This document shows, piece by piece, positions 16,889 through 25,199 of a DNA stretch of 64,000 nucleotides (positions within the stretch are counted from its first letter, which is position 1; each line of letters starts with the position of its first letter). The DNA comes from Larkinella sp051857545 (GTDB lineage Bacteria > Bacteroidota > Bacteroidia > Cytophagales > Spirosomataceae), in contig NZ_JBPZHB010000004.1 in NCBI RefSeq assembly GCF_051857545.1, forward strand, positions 310,001 to 374,000. Direction: 5' to 3'. The position numbers and the translations under genes are program-made. The notes below the pieces were generated by a model, which did not search any database, was not told the DNA's origin, and saw only the letters and a program-made list of their open reading frames with translations.

Positions 16889-18289
16889 TTGACCCGATTC
16901 CTGAGTCTATTGCTGGTTTTTCTGGCAGTACAGGCTTGCAAACACACCGCTACGACAAATCCGAAGGCGCCGAAAGCCGCCTATTCGGTAACCAAAATGG
17001 AGGTACAGAACGACAAGTTTTTATCGACTGTAAATATTCCTGTATCCATTGCGCTGACCGACGTCGAGCGGCAGATCAACAGTCAGGTAAACGGCCTGAT
17101 TTATGAAGACAACAGCCTGACTGACAACGATGACGATCAGTTTATGACCAAAGTCTGGAAGCGGGAACCCATTCAGGTGACAGCGCAGGACAGCCTCTTT
17201 TTCTTTCAGGTTCCGCTGAAAATATGGGCGAAGGCCGGGATGTCCGTGCTGGGCTTCACGAAATACCAGGAAACGGAATTCGAACTGAACCTCAAATTTG
17301 CTACCCGGTTTTCCATCGACAAAGACTGGACCGCCAGTACCCAGACCACCGCGCAGGGTTACGACTGGGTGAAAAAACCGGCCTTAAAAATTGCGGGTTT
17401 CGACGTTCCGGTAACCAGCATTGTGGGACGGCTCATCGACAAAAATCTGGGCAAGATCACCAAAGCCCTCGATGAACAGATCCACAAGCAAATCGATCTG
17501 CGGACACCGGTGCTGACGGCCTGGAACACCATCCGCCAGCCCTACCTGGTTTCCGAAAAATACCGCACCTGGTTGCTGGTAGTACCCAAACGCATTCTGA
17601 TCACCCCCTTTCGGTTCGAAAAAGGAGCCATCCGGTCGACGATTGGCATTGAAGGCTTTACCTTAACCCAGACCGGAGCCAAACCTGATGTCCGCCCGGC
17701 GGTTACTATTCCGGAATTAATCGTCTCAAAAGAAATACCCGATCAGTTTCGCATCGGTTTGCTCAGCGAAGCGACCTACGCCGAAGCGGCCAGGGTGGTC
17801 TCGGAAGAATTTGTGGGCCAATCCTACGAATTTCGCGACGGGCGTTACCAGATTGCCATTCGGGGCATCGATTTATACGGACAGAACAACAACCTGATCA
17901 TCAAGGCCACGCTGGAAGGCAGCATCAACGGTGCTATCTACCTGCGGGGACAGCCTTTTTACGACCAGCAGACCCGAACCATCTCGTTGCGGGACCTGCA
18001 TTATGACCTGGATACAAAAAATATCCTGTATAAAACGGCGAGTTGGTTATTACAGGGTAGCTTTGCACGCACGTTGGAAAAACAACTGACGATTCCGGTC
18101 GGCAACCAGATTGATGAAGCCAGAAAGTCGCTTCAGGCGCGATTAACGAACAATCAAATCACAAAGGGAGTTATTATCAACGGGAAGCTCGAACAAGTAT
18201 CGCCGGATCAGGTTTACTTGACACAGGAGTCAATGCTGGCGGTCGTATATGCGTCCGGTCGAATCAGTTTGAAGGTCGAAGGATTATAG
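16889..18289 (+). CDS. DUF4403 family lipoprotein
   Basis: 466 residues. I chose TTG 16889 because it yields a textbook lipoprotein signal (TRFLSLLLVFLAVQAC, lipobox VQAC), whereas the open frame upstream overlaps the preceding gene. The mature part follows the DUF4403 pattern: repeated long beta-rich modules with segments such as VNIPVSIALTDVERQINSQVNGLIYEDN and FRFEKGAIRSTIGIEGF, and a C-terminal KGVIINGKLEQVSPDQVYL. The family resembles lipid-binding tubular (TULIP/SMP-like) folds and is widespread in Bacteroidota and Proteobacteria, with no proven role. It lies 16 nt after the Smr gene, possibly the last gene of that operon. Likely attached to a membrane facing the periplasm. Confidence 0.82.
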   Translation: MTRFLSLLLVFLAVQACKHTATTNPKAPKAAYSVTKMEVQNDKFLSTVNIPVSIALTDVERQINSQVNGLIYEDNSLTDNDDDQFMTKVWKREPIQVTAQDSLFFFQVPLKIWAKAGMSVLGFTKYQETEFELNLKFATRFSIDKDWTASTQTTAQGYDWVKKPALKIAGFDVPVTSIVGRLIDKNLGKITKALDEQIHKQIDLRTPVLTAWNTIRQPYLVSEKYRTWLLVVPKRILITPFRFEKGAIRSTIGIEGFTLTQTGAKPDVRPAVTIPELIVSKEIPDQFRIGLLSEATYAEAARVVSEEFVGQSYEFRDGRYQIAIRGIDLYGQNNNLIIKATLEGSINGAIYLRGQPFYDQQTRTISLRDLHYDLDTKNILYKTASWLLQGSFARTLEKQLTIPVGNQIDEARKSLQARLTNNQITKGVIINGKLEQVSPDQVYLTQESMLAVVYASGRISLKVEGL

Positions 18290-18379
18290 TTAAACCCGGA
18301 TTGATGCATCTTTTTTGGCAATAGGCTCGAAAAATTTGCAGTTTTTCGATACCAGGTTTTTAAAGAACCTAAGTATTTA

Positions 18380-18387
18380 TAGATTTG
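18380..18387 (+). promoter_or_regulatory. Candidate -7 box for rnpB
   Basis: TAGATTTG (TAnnTTTG) 25 nt upstream of the predicted 5' strand of RNase P helix P1, which places transcription start very close to the mature 5' end. Confidence 0.55.
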
Positions 18388-18411
18388 CGGTAATCACGGA
18401 ATGGCAACCAA

Positions 18412-18868
18412 CGCGAGGTAAATTGTCTTATCGCTCCGGAACGGTTTACCGAACCGGGGAGGAAAGTCCGGACAGCATAGAGTACCATACTTCCTAACGG
18501 GAAGGCAGGTGGTGGAAGGCGCTCGCGCTGACGGCCATTTGACAGAAAGTGCCACAGAAAACGAACCGCCGGTGCTGTGTTTAGTTTCTAAACGGAGCGA
18601 CGGTAAGGGTGAAAAGGTGGGGTAAGAGCCCACCGCCCGGCTGGTGACAGCCGGGGCAGGGTAAACCTTATGGGCTGAAAGATCAAATAGGCATCAGAAG
18701 GGGGGCGACTCGTTCCCGTAGTTTCGACCCCGGTCGAAATGATGCTGATGCGGGTAGATCGATGGAGTTTCGGAGTGATCCGGAATCGAGATAAATGATA
18801 AGAACCCGAACAGGGTTGTTTCGGCAATCTGATTGGAGACAGAATCCGGCTTATAGATTTACTTCGCG
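18412..18868 (+). ncRNA. rnpB: RNase P RNA, bacterial A type
   Basis: The universally conserved blocks appear in order: GAGGAAAGTCCGGAC (CR-I) near 18459, GACAGAAAGTGCCACAG near 18541, the GGTAAGAGCCCACCG region near 18620, GGGGCAGGGTAAACCTTATG near 18652, and ACAGAATCCGGCTTAT (CR-V) near 18839. The ends were set from helix P1: CGCGAGGTAAAT at 18412-18423 pairs with ATTTACTTCGCG at 18857-18868 (12 bp, one G-U). The RNA cuts 5' leaders from pre-tRNAs. At about 457 nt it is longer than the usual 350-400, the extra length lying between about 18700 and 18835. It reads in the same direction as the OmpA gene that follows after about 108 nt. Confidence 0.95.
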
Positions 18869-18976
18869 GAAAGTTGCCGACGAATGAAAAGAGTAGTTTT
18901 TAAACGGTCCGCCGTAGCGCCGGCTTGCCGAGCGATTGTTCTACGTTAAAGGCTTATGAATTAAACCTGAGTTCTC

Positions 18977-20524
18977 ATGAAGAAAATTTCCATTTTCGCT
19001 TCTCTGACGCTTCTGTTACTGACGCAGGCTGTCGGGTATGCCCAAACTGACACCACCACCCGTTCCTCGGCCGGAACATCGAACCGTAATCGATCCTACG
19101 AAGGCGACTACAAAATGAATACCTGGTCAGTGACCGTCACACCTGCGCTCACCCGTTTCTTTGGCGACCTGGACAATTACGGTTTTTACAAAGGATTCCC
19201 GCAAAAAGGGCCCAACACCAAAACCACCGGTGCGCTTGGCGTATCGATCAACAAACAGCTTAGCCATCTTTTTGGGGCCTCTGCCGATTTTCACATCGGT
19301 TCGCTGCGGGGTTCGAAACAGGCACTCTACAATGCTTCGTTCCGTTCAAATTTCCTGCAGGGAACACTGAACGCCAACGTCAACATGAAATCACTCCTGT
19401 TTGGAACCCGTAAGCTGAAACGCTGGAAGTGGGATCTGCACGCCGGGGCCGGTTTGATGTGGTTCGACACCCGAGTGTATGACCTGACCACGGGCGAAAT
19501 GATCCGGTATAGCAACGACCGGCGTGACTACAGTTCGGTCACCCAGGGAAAATGGGAAAGTGACGGTTCCGTTTATACCCGTGAGTTCGTTTTCCCACTG
19601 GGGTCGGCCCTGCATTATGAACTGACGTCGCGTCTGGACCTTGGGATCGATGCCACGCTGTATATGGTCAATACCGAGAAACTGGATATGACCGTTGGCG
19701 GTGTTGACAACTCGAAAGCCGCGAATGTATACGGCTGGAGACGGGGTGATTCCGGTTTGGACAAGTGGGCTGGGCTGGGCCTGTCGCTGACCTACAAGAT
19801 TGGTAAAGATGCCGTTCGGGTTGGAAAAGATGGCGTATATGACCCCGCGAAAGGTCGCTACCACCTGCGTTGGGCTGATCCAAAAGATCTGCTGAAAGAG
19901 CCTTACAACCCAACCATGAACGACGCTGATTCGATTGCCAAAGCCAACATGCCTAAACCCGTCGATCCTCGTTTGTATACGGACACGGACAATGACGGTG
20001 TTGCTGACCTTTTTGACAAAGAACCCGCTACGCCAGCCGGTAGTATCGTTTCCGGTGCCGGTGTTGCCATGAACCTGGACAGCATCATCAGCTCGATCCT
20101 GCGCGGCAAATTTGCTCCGGAATGCGAAGCGTTGTTCAGTAATATCGAATTCGATACCGACAAAGCCACGATTCGGCCGGCTTCGCAGGACATCATGAAG
20201 AAGGTAGTTGAACTGTTGAACCTGAAAACCAACTGCGGCATCATTCTCGTAGGACACGCCGATTACCGGGCTTCCTACGGTTACAACATTCAACTCTCGA
20301 AGCGTCGGGTGGATGCCGCCAAACGCTATCTGACCCGCGCCGGTTTAACAGACCCGAGTCGGGTGACGGTCGAGTATTACGGTGAGTATCGACCGATTGC
20401 GCCAAATACGTCCGGGGATAACCTCCAGCGAAACCGTCGGGTCGAAATCAAAATTGTTCCGATGAACATGCTCCGGTCTCCGTACCAGTCCGGGCAACGG
20501 TTCGACTCAAGAGAACCGAGATAA
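18977..20524 (+). CDS. OmpA family outer-membrane protein
   Basis: 515 residues with a signal peptide (MKKISIFASLTLLLLTQAVGYAQ). Residues about 40-290 look like an outer-membrane barrel. A thrombospondin-type-3 calcium motif, DTDNDGVADLFDKEP, follows near 335. The C-terminal OmpA domain (about 390-500) contains IEFDTDKATIRP, VGHADYRASYGYNIQLSKRR and NLQRNRRVEI, matching the peptidoglycan-binding fold with its Asp and Arg diaminopimelate ligands. It should tether the outer membrane to peptidoglycan. It has its own strong terminator downstream. No promoter box was recognised in the 108 nt between rnpB and the start, so read-through from rnpB is possible. Confidence 0.9.
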   Translation: MKKISIFASLTLLLLTQAVGYAQTDTTTRSSAGTSNRNRSYEGDYKMNTWSVTVTPALTRFFGDLDNYGFYKGFPQKGPNTKTTGALGVSINKQLSHLFGASADFHIGSLRGSKQALYNASFRSNFLQGTLNANVNMKSLLFGTRKLKRWKWDLHAGAGLMWFDTRVYDLTTGEMIRYSNDRRDYSSVTQGKWESDGSVYTREFVFPLGSALHYELTSRLDLGIDATLYMVNTEKLDMTVGGVDNSKAANVYGWRRGDSGLDKWAGLGLSLTYKIGKDAVRVGKDGVYDPAKGRYHLRWADPKDLLKEPYNPTMNDADSIAKANMPKPVDPRLYTDTDNDGVADLFDKEPATPAGSIVSGAGVAMNLDSIISSILRGKFAPECEALFSNIEFDTDKATIRPASQDIMKKVVELLNLKTNCGIILVGHADYRASYGYNIQLSKRRVDAAKRYLTRAGLTDPSRVTVEYYGEYRPIAPNTSGDNLQRNRRVEIKIVPMNMLRSPYQSGQRFDSREPR

Positions 20525-20543
20525 TAACAGACAACCCTGTATG

Positions 20544-20571
20544 CAAAACCCCGGCTTTAGTCGGGGTTTTG
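20544..20571 (+). terminator. Rho-independent terminator of the OmpA-family gene
   Basis: CAAAACCCCG (20544-20553) / CGGGGTTTTG (20562-20571), perfect 10-bp stem with 8-nt loop, followed by TTTTTTG; 19 nt after the stop codon. Confidence 0.93.
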
Positions 20572-20582
20572 TTTTTTGTAAG

Positions 20583-20681
20583 AAATGATAAATGTAAAAT
20601 GCGTAATGTTGAATGTAAAAGTGGGCTGGCGCTTTCAAAACACTTTTACATTCAGCATTACGCATTTTACATTTATCATTT
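20583..20681. repeat. Heptamer-array palindrome B (41-bp stem)
   Basis: Left arm 20583-20623 and right arm 20641-20681 are inverted copies with 40 of 41 matches; the one difference forms a U-G pair in RNA. The arms are imperfect heptamer arrays (AATGATA, AATGTAA, AATGCGT, AATGTTG, AATGTAA). The loop is 17 nt. The element sits 12 nt after the OmpA terminator and 33 nt before the rpsP -7 box. Confidence 0.93.
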
Positions 20682-20713
20682 TGTTTTTCCTCCCTCTATT
20701 TCAAGAAAATTAG

Positions 20714-20721
20714 TACCTTTG
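20714..20721 (+). promoter_or_regulatory. Candidate -7 box for rpsP-rimM-trmD
   Basis: TACCTTTG followed by CACC, a close match to TAnnTTTG with the common downstream C, 73 nt upstream of the rpsP ATG. It implies a leader of about 65 nt, long enough for autoregulation. Confidence 0.6.
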
Positions 20722-20793
20722 CACCCTAATTCTATTGAAGGACGGCCTCACTTTTGTGAACCAACCGTATCCCTCCAAAAACAAACCAATAAA

Positions 20794-21543
20794 ATGGCAG
20801 TTAAAATCCGTTTATCGCGTCGGGGACGCAAAAAACTGGCTATCTACGACATCGTTATAGCCGATGCCAGAGCACCACGTGATGGTAGCTTTATTGAAAA
20901 AATCGGTTCGTATAACCCGAACACCGATCCATCTACCGTGGTCCTGAAAAGTGATCGAGCCGTAGATTGGCTGATGAAAGGGGCTCAACCGACCGACACC
21001 GCCCGTTCAATTTTGTCACACGAAGGCGTTATGTTGAAAAAACACCTGCAAGTCGGTGTACTCAAAGGCGCCATCTCGCAGGAACAGGCCGATTCCAAGT
21101 TTGAAGACTGGAAACAAGGTAAAGAAGGCCGGAAACAAGGCAGTGCCGACACCAAATCTCAACTGAAAGCCGATGCCAAGCAGGCTCGTCTGGAAGCTGA
21201 GAAAAAGGTAAACGAAGCACGTGCGCTGGCGATCGCCAAGAAAAACGTGGTTGAAGAGCCCGCGGTTGAGGCTCCGGAAGTGGTTGAAGAAGCGGAAGTG
21301 GAAGCACCTGTTGCGGAAGCTGCCGTTGAAGCCCCTGCTGCTGAGCCCGTTGCCGAAGCCGCTCCGGTAGAAGCACCTGCTGCTGAGCCCATTGCCGAAG
21401 CCCCTGCTGCTGAAGAAGCACCTGTTGCTGAAGCACCAGCCGCTGAAGAAGCCCCTGCTACTGAAGCTCCCGCCGATGCACCGGTTGCTGAAGCACCAGC
21501 CGCCGAAGAAAAACCCGCTGATGAGGGTGAAGCAAAAGCTTAG
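20794..21543 (+). CDS. rpsP: 30S ribosomal protein bS16 with long acidic C-terminal extension
   Basis: 249 residues from ATG 20794 (MAVKIRLSRRGRKKLAIYDIV), the standard S16 start; an upstream in-frame start at 20569 would run through palindrome B and is rejected. Residues 1-80 are the S16 fold, which binds 16S rRNA and helps 30S assembly. Residues 80-150 are a charged helical segment (KFEDWKQGKEGRKQG, KADAKQARLEAEKKV), and 150-249 a low-complexity tail of Glu, Ala, Pro and Val in repeats such as EAPAAEE and PVAEA. Typical S16 has 80-90 residues; Bacteroidota versions are often longer, but this tail is extreme. It heads rpsP-rimM-trmD, the classical order. Confidence 0.93.
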   Translation: MAVKIRLSRRGRKKLAIYDIVIADARAPRDGSFIEKIGSYNPNTDPSTVVLKSDRAVDWLMKGAQPTDTARSILSHEGVMLKKHLQVGVLKGAISQEQADSKFEDWKQGKEGRKQGSADTKSQLKADAKQARLEAEKKVNEARALAIAKKNVVEEPAVEAPEVVEEAEVEAPVAEAAVEAPAAEPVAEAAPVEAPAAEPIAEAPAAEEAPVAEAPAAEEAPATEAPADAPVAEAPAAEEKPADEGEAKA

Positions 21544-21654
21544 TATTTCGTAAGAAATTTGAGTTGACAACTGATGGAAGTCTGTTTCTTGAAATGGAAT
21601 TCTGTCAGTTGTTGTTTTATACAGACCTATCCCGAATCATCGGCGGGATGCAAA

Positions 21655-22257
21655 ATGTTAGAAGTCGTGACCAAAGACGATTGTTTTCAATTAGGAAAAA
21701 TAACGAAAACGCACGGAGTACGGGGCGAACTGGTATTCTTTCTCGATGTCGATATGCCGGAACTCTACGCCGAAATGGATTCGGTTCTGATCGAAGTGAA
21801 AGGCGATCTGGTTCCCTATTTCATCGAGTCGATTTCGGTGAACCGCAACCGCGGCATTGTGGCTCTGGAAAGCGTGGAAACGATTGAGGAAGCACAGAAG
21901 CTAGTGAACTGTGACTTGTTTTTACCCCTCGACAACCTGGACGAACTGGATGAAGGGCAGTTTTATTTTCACGAAATTGTCGGGTTTCTGGTTCGGGATG
22001 AAAAACTGGGCGATCTTGGAACGGTTCGTACCGTATACAATGTAGCCCCCCAGAATTTGATTTCGATGGATTACCAGGGTAAGGAAGTTCTGATTCCGGT
22101 GAACGACGAACTGACCCCCTCGGCGGATAAAGTGCACAAAATCCTGCATGTCCGACTGCCGGATGGCCTGGTCGATATTTACCTCGAAGAACCATCCGCC
22201 AAAATCGGGAAGAAAACCAACGAAGACGACGAAGAGGAATTGCTTGATGAGGATTGA
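21655..22257 (+). CDS. rimM: Ribosome maturation factor RimM
   Basis: 200 residues from ATG 21655 (MLEVVTKDDCFQLGKITKTHGVRGELVFF). The N-terminal RimM barrel contains GKITKTHGVRGEL, and the C-terminal PRC-barrel domain contains YFHEIVGFLVRDE, LGTVRTVYNVAPQNL and VLIPVNDELTPSADK; the chain ends in an acidic tail. RimM binds ribosomal protein S19 and helps 16S rRNA 3' domain maturation; the gene neighbourhood with rpsP and trmD is the one seen in many bacteria. An in-frame upstream start at 21574 would add 27 residues with no family match. The stop overlaps the trmD start by 11 nt. Confidence 0.93.
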   Translation: MLEVVTKDDCFQLGKITKTHGVRGELVFFLDVDMPELYAEMDSVLIEVKGDLVPYFIESISVNRNRGIVALESVETIEEAQKLVNCDLFLPLDNLDELDEGQFYFHEIVGFLVRDEKLGDLGTVRTVYNVAPQNLISMDYQGKEVLIPVNDELTPSADKVHKILHVRLPDGLVDIYLEEPSAKIGKKTNEDDEEELLDED

Positions 22258-22921
22258 TATTTTAACCTGTCTGCCCCGCTTGCTGGACAGTTTCTTTGCG
22301 CATTCCATTTTGCAACGCGCCCAGCAGGGCGGTTTTGTGGAAGTGGCAGTGCACGACCTGCGTGATTATACGCTCGACAAGCACCGGCGGGTCGACGATT
22401 ATGCGTTTGGGGGCGGAGCCGGAATGGTAATGTCCATCGAACCGATTGCCCGCTGCATTCGTACCCTCCAAAGCGAACGTTCCTACGATGAAGTGATCTA
22501 TGTAACGCCCGACGGCGAGCGGTTTGAGCAACGAACGGCCAACCGGCTTTCGTTGACCCGGAACCTGATCATTTTGTGTGGCCATTACAAAGGCGTCGAT
22601 GAGCGCGTTCGGGAACTGTTCATTACCAAGGAAATCAGCGTGGGTGATTATGTGTTGTCCGGGGGCGAACTCCCTGCTGCGGTCATTTCCGACGCCATCA
22701 TCCGCTTGTTGCCCGGCGTTCTGAACGACGAAACCTCAGCCCTGACGGATTCTTTTCAGGATGATTTGCTGGCTCCTCCCGTTTATACCCGCCCGGCCGA
22801 ATTCGAAGGGCATACGGTGCCCGACATCCTGCTTTCAGGCCATGAAGCGAAGATCAACGAGTGGCGGTTTGAGAAAGCCCTGGAACGAACCAAACTGCGT
22901 CGCCCGGACTTGCTGTCCTGA
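22247..22921 (+). CDS. trmD: tRNA (guanine-37-N1)-methyltransferase TrmD
   Basis: 224 residues from ATG 22247, overlapping the end of rimM by 11 nt and so translationally coupled. The SPOUT trefoil-knot motifs are clear: DDYAFGGGAGMVM, then ILCGHYKGVDERV, then ISVGDYVLSGGELPA, which binds S-adenosylmethionine in the knot. The enzyme methylates G37 next to the anticodon and prevents +1 frameshifting. The C-terminal DNA/RNA-like helical domain ends at LRRPDLLS. The gene ends in a convergent arrangement with the transglycosylase gene, sharing a hairpin at 22930-22960. Confidence 0.95.
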   Translation: MRIDILTCLPRLLDSFFAHSILQRAQQGGFVEVAVHDLRDYTLDKHRRVDDYAFGGGAGMVMSIEPIARCIRTLQSERSYDEVIYVTPDGERFEQRTANRLSLTRNLIILCGHYKGVDERVRELFITKEISVGDYVLSGGELPAAVISDAIIRLLPGVLNDETSALTDSFQDDLLAPPVYTRPAEFEGHTVPDILLSGHEAKINEWRFEKALERTKLRRPDLLS

Positions 22922-22929
22922 AACCGGGC

Positions 22930-22964
22930 CACCCCCCCAACTCATTGAGTCGGTGGGGTGTTTT
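22930..22964. terminator. Hairpin between trmD and the transglycosylase gene
   Basis: CACCCC at 22930-22935 pairs with GGGGTG at 22955-22960; an inner ACTC/GAGT pair extends the stem, and TTTT follows on the plus strand. It overlaps the last codons of the minus-strand gene (stop at 22942-22944). Confidence 0.6.
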
Positions 22965-25134
22965 CCTGTTCTTCCTTTTCCTTCCGACGTTGCTCCCGCC
23001 GTTCCTTGCGCAATTGCCGCCGTGATTTGGGCACCGAATCCGTTTGAATGGCGGCACCTTTGGCGGGCTCCTGCTCGGGTGAGACCACTTCCGGTTCGGC
23101 CCGGTCGCGTCCTAAAACCCGCCGAAAAAAATCATTGATGCCGTTGGTGGCTTCATCCGTTTCTTCTTCCGGCATCATCAATGAGTCGATTTCGATGGAA
23201 TCGACCGGCGCCACTTCCTGCCGCAATCCTTCCCGCAGTCGCACACCGTAGAACCCATACGCCGTTGTGTCATAGGGTGTTAATCCCCGCGAAGCCATGA
23301 TCCGGCCAATCAGCCTGAAATAACCCCGCAAATAGGTTCTGACGGACCCATCCGGGTAAAACCGGCTCAGGGTCGCTTTCGGCGAAGGAACGACGTATGA
23401 TAAAAGAATGCTTTCACCAATGTCGAGATTAGAGGGACTTTTGGCAAAATAATACCGGGAAGCCTCTCCGATTCCGTAGATGTTTCGACCCCACTCGATG
23501 AAGTTGAGGTAAATTTCATACATTCGTTCTTTGCTGATAATGCGCTGGTTTTCAATGAGCCACACGATCAAAATTTCTTCGGCTTTTCGGGAAAGTGTTT
23601 TGTTTCGATTCAAAAACGCATTCTTCACAAATTGCATCGAGATAGTACTGGCTCCGCGTTTGAACTTTTTGGTTTTGAAGTTGGTCGCCAGCGACACCCG
23701 GAATGCCTTTTCGTTGAAACCGTTGTGGGTGAAGAAGTTGTAATCCTCCGCCGTCAGAATGGCATTGCGCAGGTTGGGCGAAATGGCGTTGAGGGGCGTA
23801 AAATCCGGGTTGGCGGGGCCAACGATGAACTTGCGTACCAGCTTGTCTTTTTCGTAGACCTCGTGTTCAAACGGTTTGTTGACCCGACTAAAATCTTCCT
23901 TCCCAAATTGCAGAATCTTGAACTGATCCGGCGTGAGGCTGGAGTTGAACTGCACCGAATCGGGGAGGGAACTGTCGAGGTGAAGCACCGCGTCATACTT
24001 CAGTTTACCGGCAACTTTCATGCCTTCCAGCGATTCAAACAGGCCCTGCGGAAAGGCATCGAACAGGTCCTGAGCGTCGAGCGGATCGGTATGGATTTGA
24101 ACGTCGTAGATTTTGACGGGCGAAACCGTGTATTTGATAAACGGTCGGGCTTTGGCTTTTCCGAGGTAAATGGTGGAGGAACTGTCGATGCCGATGTAGT
24201 TCTCCCCAAAAAACAGATTGGCGTCCATGGCGGCCCGTTCCACCACCACGTCGCCCAGTGCCACGGCCGGGTGATTGATGCGCAGATTTCGGACGGCTCC
24301 AGCGCCTTCAATCTTGAACTCACCGCCGGAACTGGCGACATCGCGGAGTTCGGCCCGCAGCGTATCGGCCTGTAATTTCAACTTGAAGCGTTGTTCCAGA
24401 TACGGTAATTCGAGCGGTTTTCCATCGGCAAAGAGGGCCACGTTGGCCTCCTGATCTGAGGCCGCTATTGTGCCCATCAGGTGCCAGACCGACTCGTTGC
24501 CGTTGATCCGAATGGTCGATGTCAGTTCTTCGTCGTCAATGGTGGCCGTTTCTGTCAGAAAGCTCAGTTGACGGTCGTCGTCGGTCAGCCGGAGTTCCAG
24601 ATTCTGAATGTCCATATTATCCGGAATCTTGGCCAGCAGGTTATCGACCAGATTTTCGGCCACATCCGCCAGATCGACCCGTCGGCTGCTGGTTTCGGTA
24701 TCACGGGCCGAAGCCGTCGAATCCTTTTTCTGTGATTTGAGGAGGAAGTCGATGTTGGAGGTGCTGTCCCGCCGAACGATGTGGGCAAGGCCATTTTGCA
24801 GGGTGAGTGATGAAACCGCCACCCGACCGAACAACAGGGGCCAAATGCTGACCCCAACCTCCGTTTTGCCAACCCGCAACAGGCTATCGCGCGACTCCGG
24901 AACGACAGTAACATTGGAAAAAGCTACGGTTGACAGGCCCGTAAATTGAGCTTTCCCAATGGTAACCGTCAGGTTATAGTCCCGCTTCGCTTTCCGAATG
25001 CCTCTGGCGAGCCCTTCTTTCAGCAGCGCTTCCCGTTTGGTGTAGATAATACCGGCTCCAATGGCTCCCAGAACAACAAATCCCAGCAGCACCCAGCCTG
25101 AAATAATCAGTATACGTTTTTTATTGACTTGCAT
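22942..25134 (-). CDS. AsmA-like/GT51 peptidoglycan glycosyltransferase fusion
   Basis: 730 residues. Residues 8-30 form a membrane helix. Residues about 40-430 look like an AsmA/DUF748-type domain: FSNVTVVPESRDSLLRVGKTEVGVSIWPLLFGRVAVSSLTLQNG and similar repeats, the pattern of envelope lipid-transport or assembly proteins. Residues about 445-640 are a GT51 domain: catalytic Glu463 in TAEDYNFFTHNGF, then RGASTISMQFVKNAF (the usual GGSTITQQ motif is altered), then LNFIEWGRNIYGIGEASRYYF. A disordered Lys/Arg/Glu-rich tail ends it. No transpeptidase domain is present, so it would be monofunctional. Activity is plausible but the altered motif should be noted. The gene has no close same-strand partner. 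Confidence 0.88.
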   Translation of the reverse strand: MQVNKKRILIISGWVLLGFVVLGAIGAGIIYTKREALLKEGLARGIRKAKRDYNLTVTIGKAQFTGLSTVAFSNVTVVPESRDSLLRVGKTEVGVSIWPLLFGRVAVSSLTLQNGLAHIVRRDSTSNIDFLLKSQKKDSTASARDTETSSRRVDLADVAENLVDNLLAKIPDNMDIQNLELRLTDDDRQLSFLTETATIDDEELTSTIRINGNESVWHLMGTIAASDQEANVALFADGKPLELPYLEQRFKLKLQADTLRAELRDVASSGGEFKIEGAGAVRNLRINHPAVALGDVVVERAAMDANLFFGENYIGIDSSSTIYLGKAKARPFIKYTVSPVKIYDVQIHTDPLDAQDLFDAFPQGLFESLEGMKVAGKLKYDAVLHLDSSLPDSVQFNSSLTPDQFKILQFGKEDFSRVNKPFEHEVYEKDKLVRKFIVGPANPDFTPLNAISPNLRNAILTAEDYNFFTHNGFNEKAFRVSLATNFKTKKFKRGASTISMQFVKNAFLNRNKTLSRKAEEILIVWLIENQRIISKERMYEIYLNFIEWGRNIYGIGEASRYYFAKSPSNLDIGESILLSYVVPSPKATLSRFYPDGSVRTYLRGYFRLIGRIMASRGLTPYDTTAYGFYGVRLREGLRQEVAPVDSIEIDSLMMPEEETDEATNGINDFFRRVLGRDRAEPEVVSPEQEPAKGAAIQTDSVPKSRRQLRKERREQRRKEKEEQENTPPTQ

Positions 25135-25199
25135 TGTAAGCTAGTAAAGTGGTCCGAAAAGGCATTCCGGCACTTTCATGGTGTGGTGCGAAGTTACGG

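Noticed and set aside
19391..20293. Open frame opposite the OmpA-family gene
   Set aside because: Shadow of a gene with clear OmpA C-terminal and calcium-binding motifs.
20569..20793. Earlier in-frame start for rpsP
   Set aside because: It would translate palindrome B and the promoter box; the S16 family starts at MAVKIRL, ATG 20794.
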